A stretch of 64,000 bases of DNA from Telmatactis stephensoni. Lineage: Eukaryota; Cnidaria; Anthozoa; Actiniaria; Isophelliidae. This document shows positions 44,501 through 48,689 of this stretch, one piece after another (positions within the stretch are counted from its first letter, which is position 1; each line of letters begins with the position of its first letter). The position numbers and the translations under genes are program-made. The stretch covers positions 215,001-279,000 of the forward strand of contig JALIZF010001681.1 in NCBI GenBank assembly GCA_029948255.1, read 5' to 3'. Under the pieces are notes generated by a model. The model was given only the letters and a program-made list of their open reading frames with translations. It did not search any database and was not told the origin of the DNA.

Positions 44501-44615
44501 TTGTTACGCCAAGTAACCTTCGGTGTTGGAACACCCCGTACCTTGCAATGGTATGTAACGTTCTCACCCAGTGTGGCTGCTTTGTCGGTGGGTGGGATAA
44601 TGATGCCAGGAGCCC
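4956..44615 (-). CDS. hemicentin-like extracellular matrix protein, 3' part of gene (21 exons)
   Basis: The exons join in one frame: 4328 nt, about 1441 residues. The order from the N-terminal side is Ig x4, Ig, short linker, Ig, TSP1 x2, nidogen G2-like barrel, short linker, EGF x10, fibulin-type C-terminal module and stop. This is the hemicentin architecture: in that family a VWA domain and many Ig repeats precede TSP1, G2F, EGF and the fibulin tail, and the protein is secreted into basement membrane-like matrix. All introns are phase 1 except the last (phase 2). The first visible exon starts with a splice acceptor, so more exons are expected upstream. None with Ig or VWA features were found between 44616 and 64000. 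One intron (10461-33798) holds three receptor genes on the other strand. The family call is strong. Orthology to a named hemicentin is not proven. Confidence 0.88.
5713..5786. repeat. short inverted repeat in the last intron
   Basis: GTAGCCATGTTGGATGAA at the left is matched by the complement of TTCATCCAAGATGGCTAC at the right, with about 35 bp between the arms. This is probably a small foldback element. Confidence 0.5.
5973..6268. repeat. 74-bp minisatellite, four units
   Basis: The phrase GCTATCTC recurs at 5973, 6047, 6121, 6195 and 6269, exactly 74 bp apart. The intervening sequence is almost identical in all four units. Flanks carry inverted CGCTAATTCGAA-like ends (about 5938 and 6300-6315), so the array may have expanded inside a foldback element. 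Confidence 0.85.
6343..6463 (-). CDS. hemicentin-like gene, exon with cbEGF domain 10
   Basis: DVDEC opens a calcium-binding EGF module, followed by [15 protein letters not shown]. The exon is bounded by AG at 6465-6464 and GTAAGT at 6342-6337. It ends in phase 2, unlike the other introns of the gene. Confidence 0.85.
6545..6930. mobile_element. long palindromic repeat (family also at 53455-53765)
   Basis: The two halves are imperfect inverted copies. Shared blocks include GAATTCACTATC against GATAGTGAATTC and AAGAAATG against CATTTCTT. The copy at 53455-53765 has the same blocks (TTTCGTAAAGATTG, ACATTTCTTTGTAAAAA and TCCGATAAA) in the same order. No ORF on either strand looks real. Confidence 0.55.
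7107..7232 (-). CDS. hemicentin-like gene, exon with cbEGF domain 9
   Basis: [13 protein letters not shown] opens the module, followed by [18 protein letters not shown]. The acceptor AG is at 7234-7233 and the donor is GTATGG. It is 126 nt long, phase 1 to phase 1. The N-x-x-G-S-Y pattern fits the calcium-binding EGF class. Confidence 0.9.
7658..7780 (-). CDS. hemicentin-like gene, exon with EGF domain 8 (non-consensus calcium site)
   Basis: The module begins [15 protein letters not shown] and continues [13 protein letters not shown]. It is 123 nt long, phase 1 to phase 1. The usual D-x-(D/N)-E-C start is VDGC here and the N-T-x-G-S segment is changed, so calcium binding may be lost in this domain. 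Confidence 0.8.
   Translation of the reverse strand: MWMGVYFKTFDAVSVAHFRRLVTVVRATKDIDYIPTSKDV
8163..8234. mobile_element. 72-bp hairpin element with 9-bp target duplication
   Basis: The element reads CAACCTCGTTCCCAGG through to the complementary CCTGGGAACGAGGTTG. It is flanked on both sides by TAAATATTC (8154-8162 and 8235-8243). This is a minimal, almost arm-only MITE. The 9-bp duplication points to a Mutator-like mobilising source, which is an inference. Confidence 0.8.
8355..8477 (-). CDS. hemicentin-like gene, exon with cbEGF domain 7
   Basis: [16 protein letters not shown] opens the module, followed by [13 protein letters not shown]. The acceptor AG is at 8479-8478 and the donor is GTAACA. 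It is 123 nt long, phase 1 to phase 1. Confidence 0.9.
8717..8974 (-). CDS. hemicentin-like gene, exon with cbEGF domains 5 and 6
   Basis: This single exon of 258 nt carries two EGF modules: [13 protein letters not shown]... and then [12 protein letters not shown] with [14 protein letters not shown]. It is the only two-module EGF exon in the gene, which suggests loss of the intron between them. Phase 1 to phase 1. Confidence 0.9.
9130..9571. mobile_element. foldback element related to 390-796, containing a TTG microsatellite
   Basis: It shares long colinear stretches with the 390-796 element (TTTTTGCG..GATGC, CTCTAAATTTTACAGAGAA, GCATGCAAAGAGCTAAAC) and the GATCCTCCTA right end. A (TTG)n run has grown at about 9433-9500. 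It lies in an intron of the hemicentin-like gene. Confidence 0.6.
9751..9864 (-). CDS. hemicentin-like gene, exon with cbEGF domain 4
   Basis: [14 protein letters not shown] opens the module, followed by [16 protein letters not shown]. It is 114 nt long, phase 1 to phase 1. The donor GTAAGG lies at 9750-9745. Confidence 0.88.
10326..10460 (-). CDS. hemicentin-like gene, exon with cbEGF domain 3 (just after the 23-kb intron)
   Basis: [18 protein letters not shown] opens the module, followed by [16 protein letters not shown]. It is 135 nt long, phase 1 to phase 1, with donor GTACGT. The first loop is longer than in the sister modules. Confidence 0.9.
10620..10870. repeat. GAAT/GGAT tetranucleotide microsatellite
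   Basis: Degenerate repeats of GAAT with GGAT and short higher-order periods, preceded by a purine-rich stretch (GGAGGGAGG). It lies in the large intron. Confidence 0.8.
11098..11236. mobile_element. foldback element with TGATCAAAACAC arms
   Basis: The left arm (GCCTGATCAAAACACGCGTGATGT) and right arm (ACATCACAAGTGTTTTGATCAGGC) are near-perfect complements, with inner arms around GAGAACACGAGAG. No ORF. Confidence 0.6.
12231..12648. repeat. tandem duplication of about 220 bp
   Basis: ATGTCGATGTTCTTATGTCG starts one copy at about 12231 and another at about 12459. The two continue together for nearly 190 bp with few differences. Function unknown. Confidence 0.75.
13658..13795. mobile_element. 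hairpin element with GCCGGTTGTACGAAGG ends
   Basis: The outer arms are complementary (GGCCGGTTGTACGAAGG against CCTTCGTACAACCGGGCC). The inner part carries repeated TTATCCAGCGGATAA-like blocks. It belongs to the same style of family as 2535-2647. It is present in unit A only, so it entered after the duplication. Confidence 0.6.
14260..17466 (+). CDS. SMB-domain seven-transmembrane receptor, copy A (intact, intronless)
   Basis: The product is 1068 residues. The layout is: signal peptide 1 to about 20 ([14 protein letters not shown]); four 51-residue repeats 23-226; somatomedin-B domain about 248-301 with spacing C-x3-C...C-x-C-x3-C-x5-CC-x6-C; an ectodomain of about 480 residues with many cysteines and N-x-T/S sites; and seven hydrophobic segments from about 781 to 1040. 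The 7TM part has family-B adhesion/methuselah-like marks: [24 protein letters not shown] in TM6 and SSLQGLYI in TM7. I see no GPS autoproteolysis motif, which fits methuselah-like rather than classical adhesion receptors. The ATG is preceded by no other in-frame start and gives a good signal peptide. It lies antisense inside an intron of the hemicentin-like gene. Ligand unknown. An AATAAA follows at about 17518. Confidence 0.9.
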   Translation: MRAILAIVFFCTTGLTTYSYFLQDSKTSRKVQGRHVKASSAVDTRFYKQEPHKGFPQNDGQTVKTKRIRRDSQQDSKTSRKVQGRHVRASNAVDTGFYKKEPHKGFPQNGGQTVKTKRIRRDSQQDSTTSRKVQDRHVKASNAVNTGFYKQEPHKGFPRNGGQTVKTKRIRRDSQQDSKTSRKVQGRHVRASNAVDTRFYKKEPHKGFPQNGGQTVKTKRIRRDSQQNGTTKAMTSSPTRNMSNVHLVCPDDQLHQSCRRRCERNRMDGTDLRGSILTYCYCDPYCESFKDCCADYDKFCQGIVIQRKLNKKWNCRDVTIKRLINTSRSRREYTSIRVDIWMVDSCPINISNLVLQTRCENNDPMSSSNYANVIPVTDKKGELYKNRYCALCNGVKEKETKSLGVTFDAACLQRLSPYVMNQTSRRQKLRYAFKNCFRWLHLNQDQQVRACFKAKETCAIANHPDQIACETMPTRIVYIMTNEKRKGWYYKNIYCARCSNVHISRILCHRTRIVYILMAYESLSRSLSRMIAVERYASMSITQVCPYGKVYDIFLETCRKSLPSLKFKTYNIAVWLLNNKTAGLINITYHLLIDSVSRILGVETKFVHVLEKRKIQRNLFDLFEDNLMKLTNFTHPIDIHVADETVTIIKATAKRLTCARIEHFHPGDYMVSPNSGSVYINKTGEHLAEKEYFANKTLIQNGKWVPVGTIAVCRQYEVDSCVNGTYIILQEHEYVMLPNKSIYRNASDTVYNEQDYIEMNGSIVVCSNYSREYTIKQQKSHSKALVILTGIGLSLSVVCLTFVLVTYSLFAELRTLPGINLMNLSSALLIAHFFWLIGSKLLVETHRACVGMAAILHFAFLASFAWMSIIAFSTWRTFAARGPVVAQRDKRSRHKKIRRVLAIGWLPVLVFVLVCVSLDQSGVVSINYGGPKVCWISNHHANLYLFILPIAASVLWNAVFFGMTVKAIHESTKEARRATSQQENQHKFRVYVKIAALMGFTWIFGFLALLVSEYFQYPFVIFSSLQGLYITVAFTFNTRTMKMYQEKVCGDKSATLPENQIGTATSKV
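14326..14937 (+). repeat. four in-frame 153-bp repeats, each ending in a furin-type site
   Basis: Units start at 14326, 14479, 14632 and 14785, exactly 153 bp apart. Each encodes 51 residues from [10 protein letters not shown] to [10 protein letters not shown]. The RIRR motif fits the R-x-(K/R)-R furin consensus. Copies B and C of the gene have one and two units. Units within copy A are more alike than neutral drift over long times would allow, suggesting recent expansion or gene conversion. Confidence 0.92.
19657..20800 (+). mobile_element. CR1/L2-like LINE remnant (reverse transcriptase 3' part)
   Basis: Broken frames encode [13 protein letters not shown] and [11 protein letters not shown], the RT palm motifs. 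Downstream they encode [24 protein letters not shown] and AGPVLWNSF, which are typical of the C-terminus of CR1/L2-group retrotransposons. At least two frame changes and stops separate the pieces (19582-19938, 20134-20400, 20237-20707). An ATT-rich tail ends near 20800. The element sits at the junction of units A and B. Confidence 0.85.
21400..24232 (+). pseudogene. SMB-7TM receptor, copy B (frameshift plus nonsense)
   Basis: It is colinear with copy A but has one 51-residue repeat (21466-21618). Two lesions are visible. An extra A in the run at 22371-22373 shifts the frame just after RIVYI. A TGA at 23462-23464 replaces the arginine codon in the loop after TM1 (AGG in copy A). The remaining stretches (21400-22383, 22373-23464, 23483-24232) are open and very similar to copy A, so the damage is recent, or one lesion is an assembly error. 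Compared with A, the ectodomain holds an insertion ([15 protein letters not shown] region) that is shared with copy C. Confidence 0.85.
24370..24425. repeat. GA microsatellite split by LINE insertions
   Basis: A pure GA run here, with further runs at 25481-25500 and 25881-25928, corresponds to one interrupted GA tract in units A (about 17672-17713) and C (about 31777-31812). In B it is split by two LINE fragments. Confidence 0.85.
24426..25480 (-). mobile_element. 5'-truncated LINE fragment 1 (RT C-terminal part)
   Basis: A minus-strand open stretch at 25425-24718 encodes [39 protein letters not shown] and [13 protein letters not shown], typical of the region after the RT domain in CR1/Jockey-group LINEs. 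The 3' end (low coordinate side) finishes in (ATTC)n, directly against the GA tract. The 5' end is cut off in the same GA tract. Confidence 0.85.
25501..25880 (-). mobile_element. 5'-truncated LINE fragment 2 (C-terminal tail)
   Basis: It encodes [18 protein letters not shown] and a short tail, related to fragment 1 but not identical. It also ends in (ATTC)n against GA repeat, in the same orientation. Flanking GA runs lie on both sides. Confidence 0.82.
27059..27215 (-). mobile_element. LINE tail fragment 3
   Basis: On the minus strand this reads [30 protein letters not shown] and stop, the conserved C-terminus of CR1/L2-like LINE polyproteins. It marks the end of unit B homology. Confidence 0.75.
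27852..28683. mobile_element. 832-bp DNA transposon remnant, TTAA target site, GGTAGTTCCGGA ends (Kolobok-like)
   Basis: The left end GGTAGTTCCGGAGCCTT and the complement of the right end (GGTAGTTCCGGACCCTT) form a terminal inverted repeat of about 17 bp. Both sides carry TTAA (27848-27851 and 28684-28687). TTAA duplication with termini that start in purines is the pattern known for Kolobok elements. piggyBac also uses TTAA but usually starts with CCY. No transposase ORF is present. The element splits sequence that is contiguous in unit A, so insertion followed the duplication. Confidence 0.75.
29466..31570 (+). pseudogene. SMB receptor, copy C: ectodomain only, 7TM region deleted
   Basis: The ATG matches copy A, but a 2-nt insertion near 29489-29492 shifts the frame inside the signal peptide and gives TGA at 29511-29513. 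After that the receptor frame is open from about 29514 to 31570. It has two N-terminal repeats (29534-29836), the SMB domain (about 29897-30060) and the full ectodomain. At 31511-31516 the sequence jumps from the last ectodomain codons to the final 60 bp of the gene, at an AGTAT microhomology. This removes about 860 bp holding all seven TM segments, and the tail is read in another frame ([17 protein letters not shown]). As it stands it is probably a pseudogene. A soluble ectodomain form would need a different start. Confidence 0.85.
33799..33930 (-). CDS. hemicentin-like gene, exon with cbEGF domain 2 (just before the 23-kb intron)
   Basis: [12 protein letters not shown] opens the module, followed by [16 protein letters not shown]. 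It is 132 nt long, phase 1 to phase 1. The donor GTAGGA is at 33798-33793. Confidence 0.9.
34007..34243. mobile_element. foldback element rich in GAGTAAATTTACTC, CACTGCAAAAACG ends
   Basis: The left end CACTGCAAAAACG and the complement of the right end (CCCTGCAAAAACG) are flanked by TA on both sides. The interior is a nested palindrome built from GAGTAA / TTACTC blocks. No ORF. TA flanks would fit a Tc1/mariner-like mobiliser, which is an inference. Confidence 0.65.
34600..34719 (-). CDS. hemicentin-like gene, exon with cbEGF domain 1
   Basis: [15 protein letters not shown] opens the module, followed by [15 protein letters not shown]. It is 120 nt long, phase 1 to phase 1. The donor is GTATGA. 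Confidence 0.9.
35286..35325. repeat. perfect hairpin, TTGGTGTCGCTC / GAGCGACACCAA
   Basis: Almost perfectly self-complementary over about 38 bp with nearly no loop. It sits in the centre of a longer imperfect inverted region (about 34960-35350) and is probably the core of a foldback element. Confidence 0.6.
35678..35740 (-). CDS. hemicentin-like gene, short linker exon between G2 barrel and EGF block
   Basis: It is 63 nt long, phase 1 to phase 1, and encodes [19 protein letters not shown]. Using the AG at 35742-35741 keeps the frame open. A nearer AG (35728-35727) would bring a stop, so it was not used. A short Cys-containing connector after the G2 domain is normal for hemicentins. Confidence 0.75.
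35846..36496 (-). CDS. hemicentin-like gene, nidogen G2-like beta-barrel exon
   Basis: A single 651-nt exon, phase 1 to phase 1. It starts with a short bridge ([16 protein letters not shown]) and continues with a barrel-like domain containing [18 protein letters not shown] and [18 protein letters not shown]. The middle has the G2F hallmark pattern of alternating strands after a [11 protein letters not shown] segment. The ends fit acceptor AG (36498-36497) and donor GTATGT. In hemicentin and nidogen this barrel mediates matrix interactions. Confidence 0.85.
37041..37188. repeat. inverted repeat, GAGTCGTTTTCGTATGAGTGGGAA arms
   Basis: The left arm, around CGTTTTCGTATGAGTGGGAA, is complemented by TTCCCACTCATACGAAAATG at the right. 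Similar CAGTCATACGAAAT sequence recurs near 37240 and 42530. This looks like a MITE family in hemicentin introns. Confidence 0.5.
37297..37470 (-). CDS. hemicentin-like gene, thrombospondin type 1 domain 2
   Basis: [13 protein letters not shown] with [12 protein letters not shown] and CNAYKCPRG is the classic TSP1 layout: the W-x-x-W-x-x-W strip, CS-type cysteines and an RTR layer. It is 174 nt long, phase 1 to phase 1. The donor is GTGAGT. Confidence 0.92.
38130..38300 (-). CDS. hemicentin-like gene, thrombospondin type 1 domain 1
   Basis: [18 protein letters not shown], then [14 protein letters not shown] and CNTQYCPG. It is 171 nt long, phase 1 to phase 1. Same fold and cysteine pattern as the next TSP1 exon, so the two probably arose by exon duplication. 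Confidence 0.92.
38744..39010 (-). CDS. hemicentin-like gene, Ig domain 6
   Basis: I-set Ig: [16 protein letters not shown] (first Cys), FSWLKDG (Trp) and [11 protein letters not shown] (D-x-G-x-Y-x-C), ending ILTVRG. It is 267 nt long, phase 1 to phase 1. The donor is GTAAGT. Confidence 0.92.
39063..39178. repeat. AAG trinucleotide microsatellite
   Basis: Runs of AAG with a few AAAG interruptions, followed by an AAC run. They lie in the intron just upstream of the Ig 6 exon, near its acceptor. Long ORFs across it on the minus strand are low-complexity artefacts. Confidence 0.85.
39225..39284 (-). CDS. hemicentin-like gene, optional linker exon (Pro/Thr-rich)
   Basis: A 60-nt stretch bounded by AG (39286-39285) and GTACGG, phase 1 to phase 1, encoding [19 protein letters not shown]. 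It keeps the frame between Ig 5 and Ig 6, and leaving it out also keeps the frame, so it could be a cassette exon. Support is only splice sites and frame. Confidence 0.5.
39841..40089 (-). CDS. hemicentin-like gene, Ig domain 5
   Basis: I-set Ig: [30 protein letters not shown] and [11 protein letters not shown], ending SIVKVLC. It is 249 nt long, phase 1 to phase 1. The donor is GTAAGT. Confidence 0.92.
40184..40500 (+). mobile_element. tRNA-derived SINE
   Basis: The head carries an RNA polymerase III box A (TGGCCGAGCGGTTAG) and, about 37 bp on, a box B (GGTTCGAGTC). The anticodon arm does not fold into a proper 5-bp stem with a 7-base loop, so this is not a working tRNA gene. The tail ends in a (GTCA)n run that leads into the long GTGA array. 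Confidence 0.7.
40525..41247. repeat. about 720-bp (GTGA)n microsatellite
   Basis: A nearly pure tetranucleotide array with one disturbed spot (about 40565-40575). It directly follows the SINE tail, so it probably grew from that tail. It opens a 261-codon ORF of SLTH repeats on the minus strand, which is an artefact. Its real length in the genome may differ from the assembly. Confidence 0.95.
41646..41921 (-). CDS. hemicentin-like gene, Ig domain 4
   Basis: I-set Ig: [39 protein letters not shown] and [15 protein letters not shown]. It is 276 nt long, phase 1 to phase 1. The donor is GTGAGG. An (ATC)n microsatellite follows in the intron (41530-41588). Confidence 0.92.
42621..42869 (-). CDS. 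hemicentin-like gene, Ig domain 3
   Basis: I-set Ig: [38 protein letters not shown] and [14 protein letters not shown]. It is 249 nt long, phase 1 to phase 1. Several N-x-T/S sites. Confidence 0.92.
43359..43634 (-). CDS. hemicentin-like gene, Ig domain 2
   Basis: I-set Ig: [39 protein letters not shown] and [15 protein letters not shown]. It is 276 nt long, phase 1 to phase 1. The donor is GTATTT. Confidence 0.92.
44184..44304. repeat. CAAA/CGAA tetranucleotide microsatellite
   Basis: A run of CAAA with CGAA interruptions, in the intron just after the Ig 1 exon. Confidence 0.9.
44340..44615 (-). CDS. hemicentin-like gene, Ig domain 1 of the window (not the true first exon)
   Basis: I-set Ig: [38 protein letters not shown] and [14 protein letters not shown]. 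It is 276 nt long and begins in phase 1 after an AG at 44617-44616, so a preceding exon is required. The donor is GTAAGA. Confidence 0.92.
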
Positions 44616-44777
44616 CTGGAAATGACACGATCACGATTAGGCTCTACGTACGCACTAGCTTATGCGCAAAAATTTGAAAATGCGAGGCGTTTGTCTTTTG
44701 TCTAACGAAGTTGTTTTCAGTGCTGACAGCGAAAACGGGGGAAAACATGCGTTTTTCAAGCTCAATCGTAACTAGAC

Positions 44778-45234
44778 AAGAGACCATAATACTAAGAGAG
44801 CGAAACTCAATATTGATGTCCGTGCGATGTTCGTGGCGACTAAGGCTAGTTTTAGTAACTTTGTCATCGCGCGCGCAAGGTTTTCAAACAATAGAAATGA
44901 GCACGAGTGCCATTTTCTAGAACAAAGCATGATGGGAAACTGAATACTTGCAATTTTCATTCACGCTGAAATAAGCACAGAAATCTATCTTTGCCGGTAA
45001 TTTCTTAGCATAAAAAATAAAATGTTTCAAAATGATTGTAGGTCGTTAGAAATCGTTGTTAGATGTTTGCTGGACTCAACTCCCAGATGGCTTTGCAAGC
45101 TCTTGCGCACATTGCCTATTCGAGCCTTGCGCACGCGATGACGAAATTACTAGAAATAGATTTAGTTGCCACGAACATCGCACAGACATCAATAGTGAGT
45201 TTCGCTCTCTTAGACTAATATCATGATCTCTTGG
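44778..45234. mobile_element. inverted-repeat element, arms about 120 bp
   Basis: The left arm (44778-44890) and right arm (45110-45234) are imperfect complements, sharing CTAAGAGAGCGAAACTCA and GATGTTCGTGGC blocks. A diverged relative (CTAAGAGATTGAAACT with TTAGTATTATGATCTCTT) lies at about 54245-54608 and has itself been hit by another MITE. Confidence 0.6.
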
Positions 45235-45701
45235 CGGTCTAATAAATTGCCACATGACACAGGTAACCCATAGACTAATATATTCATGGCACACGTCTGC
45301 GTGTAAAACGCTCTCTCTGAAACAGAGCAAGGAGTGCCTGTGGGTTCCGCTCATTTATTCATTCGTTCGTTAATTCATCCTTTCATTCATTCGTTACGTT
45401 CGTTCGTTCGCTCATAGAACAAGGTGAGGATGGATAAGAAGAACACAAAATGTACCTTTAATTTACTCAAAAGAGTTTAAATTGACAGGGGCGCGGCACT
45501 ATATTGGCAGGAATATGAGGACAGATTGCTATTAAAGTTAGAAACAAAGAATACTATTAAATCTCTTACGAAACATCGAAACACGTTTACCATACAAATC
45601 AGTCAAGTAAAAATCGGTAACATATCAAAGAAATAGATTTGAATAAATTAATAATGATGCAATTTAATATCTAAATTAGACATCGCACAGAATCCTATTG
45701 T

Positions 45702-45890
45702 TCTCAGGGACATGAAGATCGAGCCCATACAAATTTGGCCAGTGAACCTCATTAGAATACTCGATGAAATCTAGGGACTTGATTGGTTCATTTTGTCTGC
45801 ACCGAGACTCAACAGGTCCCAAAGGTCGTTAAAAGAATTTGTCACCTTGCTCTCAAGAAATCTATTTTGTTGCCGCCTCTTTTGTTGTGA
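45702..45890. repeat. dispersed 190-bp duplication (second copy 50793-50985)
   Basis: The two segments match from AAGATCGAGCCCAT to TTGCCGCCTCTT, apart from a 22-bp stretch present only in the second copy and some base changes. A minus-strand ORF (45968-45771) crosses it. Because the second copy is disrupted and the match covers non-coding sequence too, I do not call a gene. Confidence 0.65.
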
Positions 45891-46436
45891 ATCGAGATGC
45901 CAAGAAAATGAAGGATAAACTCTCATGGCCTTGATGAGAGGAACGAACAAAACTGGAACCACCCACAAGAAAATACAACACTAAAGATAGTTGCTCATCT
46001 GATACTCATAATAGGCAATGACTCTTTTATGATCAAACCACACTAGTAAAGTCCTAAGCTTGTTGCTTATATTTCTCTTGAACGGACTTAAATTTAGAAA
46101 TCAGTTAATTCTTAATTATGATAAAAACTCAACTTTGTCTAAAGATTTTTATTTGACATCCGTAATTTTTTTTCAATGATGACCTATTTACAACCAAGAA
46201 TGCGAACAAGAATATTATTTACAAACAAGAACATTACAGTATTTACAATAGTTGTTATGCTATTTACAGTGATGGACAAAGTTATTTGTTTTTATCTTTT
46301 TCGTTGTTTTGGTGGAGGAAATACTGGAGGTGGCATCAGGCCGGCTGAAACAGATGCTAAATATGACAAAGAAATGCGTGATTACTTGTGTATATTTCTA
46401 CTTTATAGTTACTACTATATACTTATCAGGGTCGTG

Positions 46437-46490
46437 ACATGGTACGTGGGATCGGGATCTCAAGCCATGGGATCGGGGTCTGTAAGCTGC
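46437..46490. mobile_element. truncated copy of the GGGATC-repeat MITE
   Basis: It begins CAGGGTCGTGACATGGTACGT exactly as the full element at 47010 does and continues with GGGATCGGGATCTCAAGCC, but the right terminal repeat is missing. It may have removed the donor site of the small gene described at 46488-46670. Confidence 0.65.
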
Positions 46491-46670
46491 CTTGTAAAAA
46501 AACTCGCCAGTTCTTCAAGGTAGTCTTTAACTTGTTCATCGCTTATTGTAATCTGTAAATAATGTAAATAAATAAGGGTATGGTGTTCGTCAATCAGGCT
46601 GTAGATCAATGCTCGACTATTTTAAAAGTGGAAACAATCTTACTGTGAAATCCCTCTCTCCTTGAGCCAT
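46488..46670 (-). CDS. possible small gene, two visible exons
   Basis: Exon 1 (46670-46644) reads MAQGERDFT and stops at a good donor GTAAGA, phase 0. Exon 2 starts after an AG at 46554-46553 and continues ITISDEQVKDYLEELASFF to about 46488, where a MITE fragment begins. Beyond the MITE, a further candidate exon near 46345-46295 could give LMPPPVFPPPKQRKR and stop. The region just upstream of the ATG is less AT-rich than its surroundings, as a 5' UTR might be. I do not recognise the protein, and the exon 2 donor is not visible. Evidence is frame, splice sites and protein-like composition only. Confidence 0.35.
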
Positions 46671-47009
46671 GTTCGCGTCGATCGGTCTTGCACATGTGAA
46701 CTCCGGTCCAGCCACGGCACTCAGTTGACAATTTCAGAAGTCAATTATTTTCAAGCGAGCGTAAAAGGAAACACGTTATCTTGCAATCTGAAACCTGAAA
46801 TCTGAGACTTACAATCTCTTAACGACATCAAGCAAAGTTAGATCAAAAGGCTAGAATTTAAACTTTAAATCGCGAAAACCCAGGCTAAAACCTGGCTCTT
46901 TAGTATTTTGTAACAACACAGAAAGAGGTTGCCCCGGAACACTTTGGGCTGTTTTTGTTGTTTAGTTTTTGAGTTATCGGTGACCGAATTAAACTTCTGT
47001 CACATATAT

Positions 47010-47249
47010 CAGGGTCGTGACATGGTACGTGGGATCAGGGATCACAGGCTTGGGATCGGGATCTCAAGCCATGGTATCGGGGTCACAAACGTGGGATCGG
47101 GATCAGTAGTCAAATCAACATGATTCAGGGATCAAAATTTTCACAACTGGGATCAGGGATCAAAATAAGAGAACTTTTGGGATCAGGGATCAAATTTTCG
47201 ACCAAAAAACGGGATCACGAGCGAAAAAACGTACCATGTCACGACCCTG
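47010..47249. mobile_element. 240-bp MITE with 7-bp target duplication and GGGATCA repeats
   Basis: The ends are CAGGGTCGTGACATGGTACGT and its exact complement. CATATAT flanks both sides (47003-47009 and 47250-47256). The body is made of degenerate GGGATCA/GGGATC units. Related copies are at 46437-46490 (truncated) and 54328-54588. Confidence 0.8.
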
Positions 47250-47521
47250 CATATATAATACTTTCACACTCATAGGTAGAGACTAACTGGCAGGAAATAA
47301 TAATGCAGTGTTTTGGATACTGGTTCCTGGATACTTTTTCTGGTGTAAGTACTTTTAAAAATTTTATTGAAAGCTGTAGAACAGCACTTAAAATTTTCGA
47401 TTACGTCACTGATTTTTTTAGCGAACGTTCGAGGAAACAGGCCTTCTTTGAATCTTATTGGCGCTCTATGATCCGTTACAACGATATATAATAGGGTGAA
47501 CTTTCATGTTGACACTATTAA

Positions 47522-48675
47522 GGACGGAGCCCTTTATTGCCATTGCGCATATTTCTGCGCATAAATTTGTCGAGATAATCATATGCGTGAAATCAGCACG
47601 CCTTTGTGACTTTGTAGCGAGTTGCAAAACTTTACGAAATTTTTGATACGGCGAAAAATAGTTATAGACAAATTTATCCCTTTCTGTGTATCTTCTCATT
47701 CATTCTGTTATTTTTTCAAAAATAGTAAATGTTGTTTGTGTTTTTGAGCACCAAAAAATGAAAATAATTCAATGGAAAAATAGAAAAAGACGAAAAAATA
47801 CCGGTAGCCTATTTGTAAGAAACCGGGTGCAACAATTCCCGTCAAAAGTTAAACGGCCAAAAATTTGCCACGAAGAAGAATGTAAATCCCCTGAAATTAG
47901 TCCCACACTAACCACTGAGAGACAGGAAGAAAGTATCACATGGCAAGAGGGTCGATTAAGAAATAATCAAAAAGCGCACAAATCCTTACACAAATGTTCT
48001 GAAGTACGGCCTTTGCATCGTTTTCATCTCAACTCCTTTTTCACCTAAATCAAGCTTTTAAAACACGATCGATTGTTAATGAAGTGCAAAATCTGCAGGA
48101 AAAGCAAATGAGAATGGCCGCCATTTTGAAATATCTTCAAACGAATCAATTTCATACCAAGGGGGGAGGGTACGGAGCAAAATTGTCAGTCTGTCGCACA
48201 CCGCACGACTTTATCACGCAGATAACTATTGAAAACGGCTGGAAAGCCCCATTCGTTTTGCTCTCAGATTGTTAAGAAAATACTAAATTTATCTCTGAAA
48301 ATTGAAACTTGAAAACAAAATTGGTTTTTATAGCGAAATGAGCAGCATTATGAAAATACCCGTACGGACAAATACTTGAGTCGTGACGGTAAATTGTATA
48401 TATTTCAAAGCAAATTGTCACAAGCGTGCCTCTTTTGGTATATTTAGTTAAAATAAACATATCAGATAATTAAGATTGGATGATATTTTAAGATCTTTCG
48501 AACAATTGAGTTTATTTCTCTAATCCAAGTAAAATCATAACATTACTGATATTTAAGGTTCATTATCTCCGCTAAATGCCTGGTGACGCCCACTTTTCTT
48601 GCCGGATTTGAACAACCCTTCAGGCCAAGCGTTCATTTTGGATCAAAATGAGTTTTTGATTAGAGGGCTCCGTCC
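47522..48675. mobile_element. 1154-bp DNA transposon remnant, TTAA target site, GGACGGAGCCCT ends (Kolobok-like)
   Basis: GGACGGAGCCCT at the left is matched by AGGGCTCCGTCC at the right. TTAA flanks both sides (47518-47521 and 48676-48679). It contains a 120-codon plus-strand ORF (47686-48048) with a basic start (KNRKRRKN) that resembles no transposase I know. The target and termini resemble the 27852-28683 element, but the sequences differ, so these are two families of one type. Confidence 0.7.
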
Positions 48676-48689
48676 TTAACACGAGTACA

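Noticed and set aside
45771..45968. Minus-strand ORF starting with a hydrophobic stretch, a possible first exon of the hemicentin-like gene
   Set aside because: It lies mostly in a dispersed repeat with a second copy at 50793-50985, has no in-frame phase-1 donor, and therefore cannot feed the Ig 1 exon.
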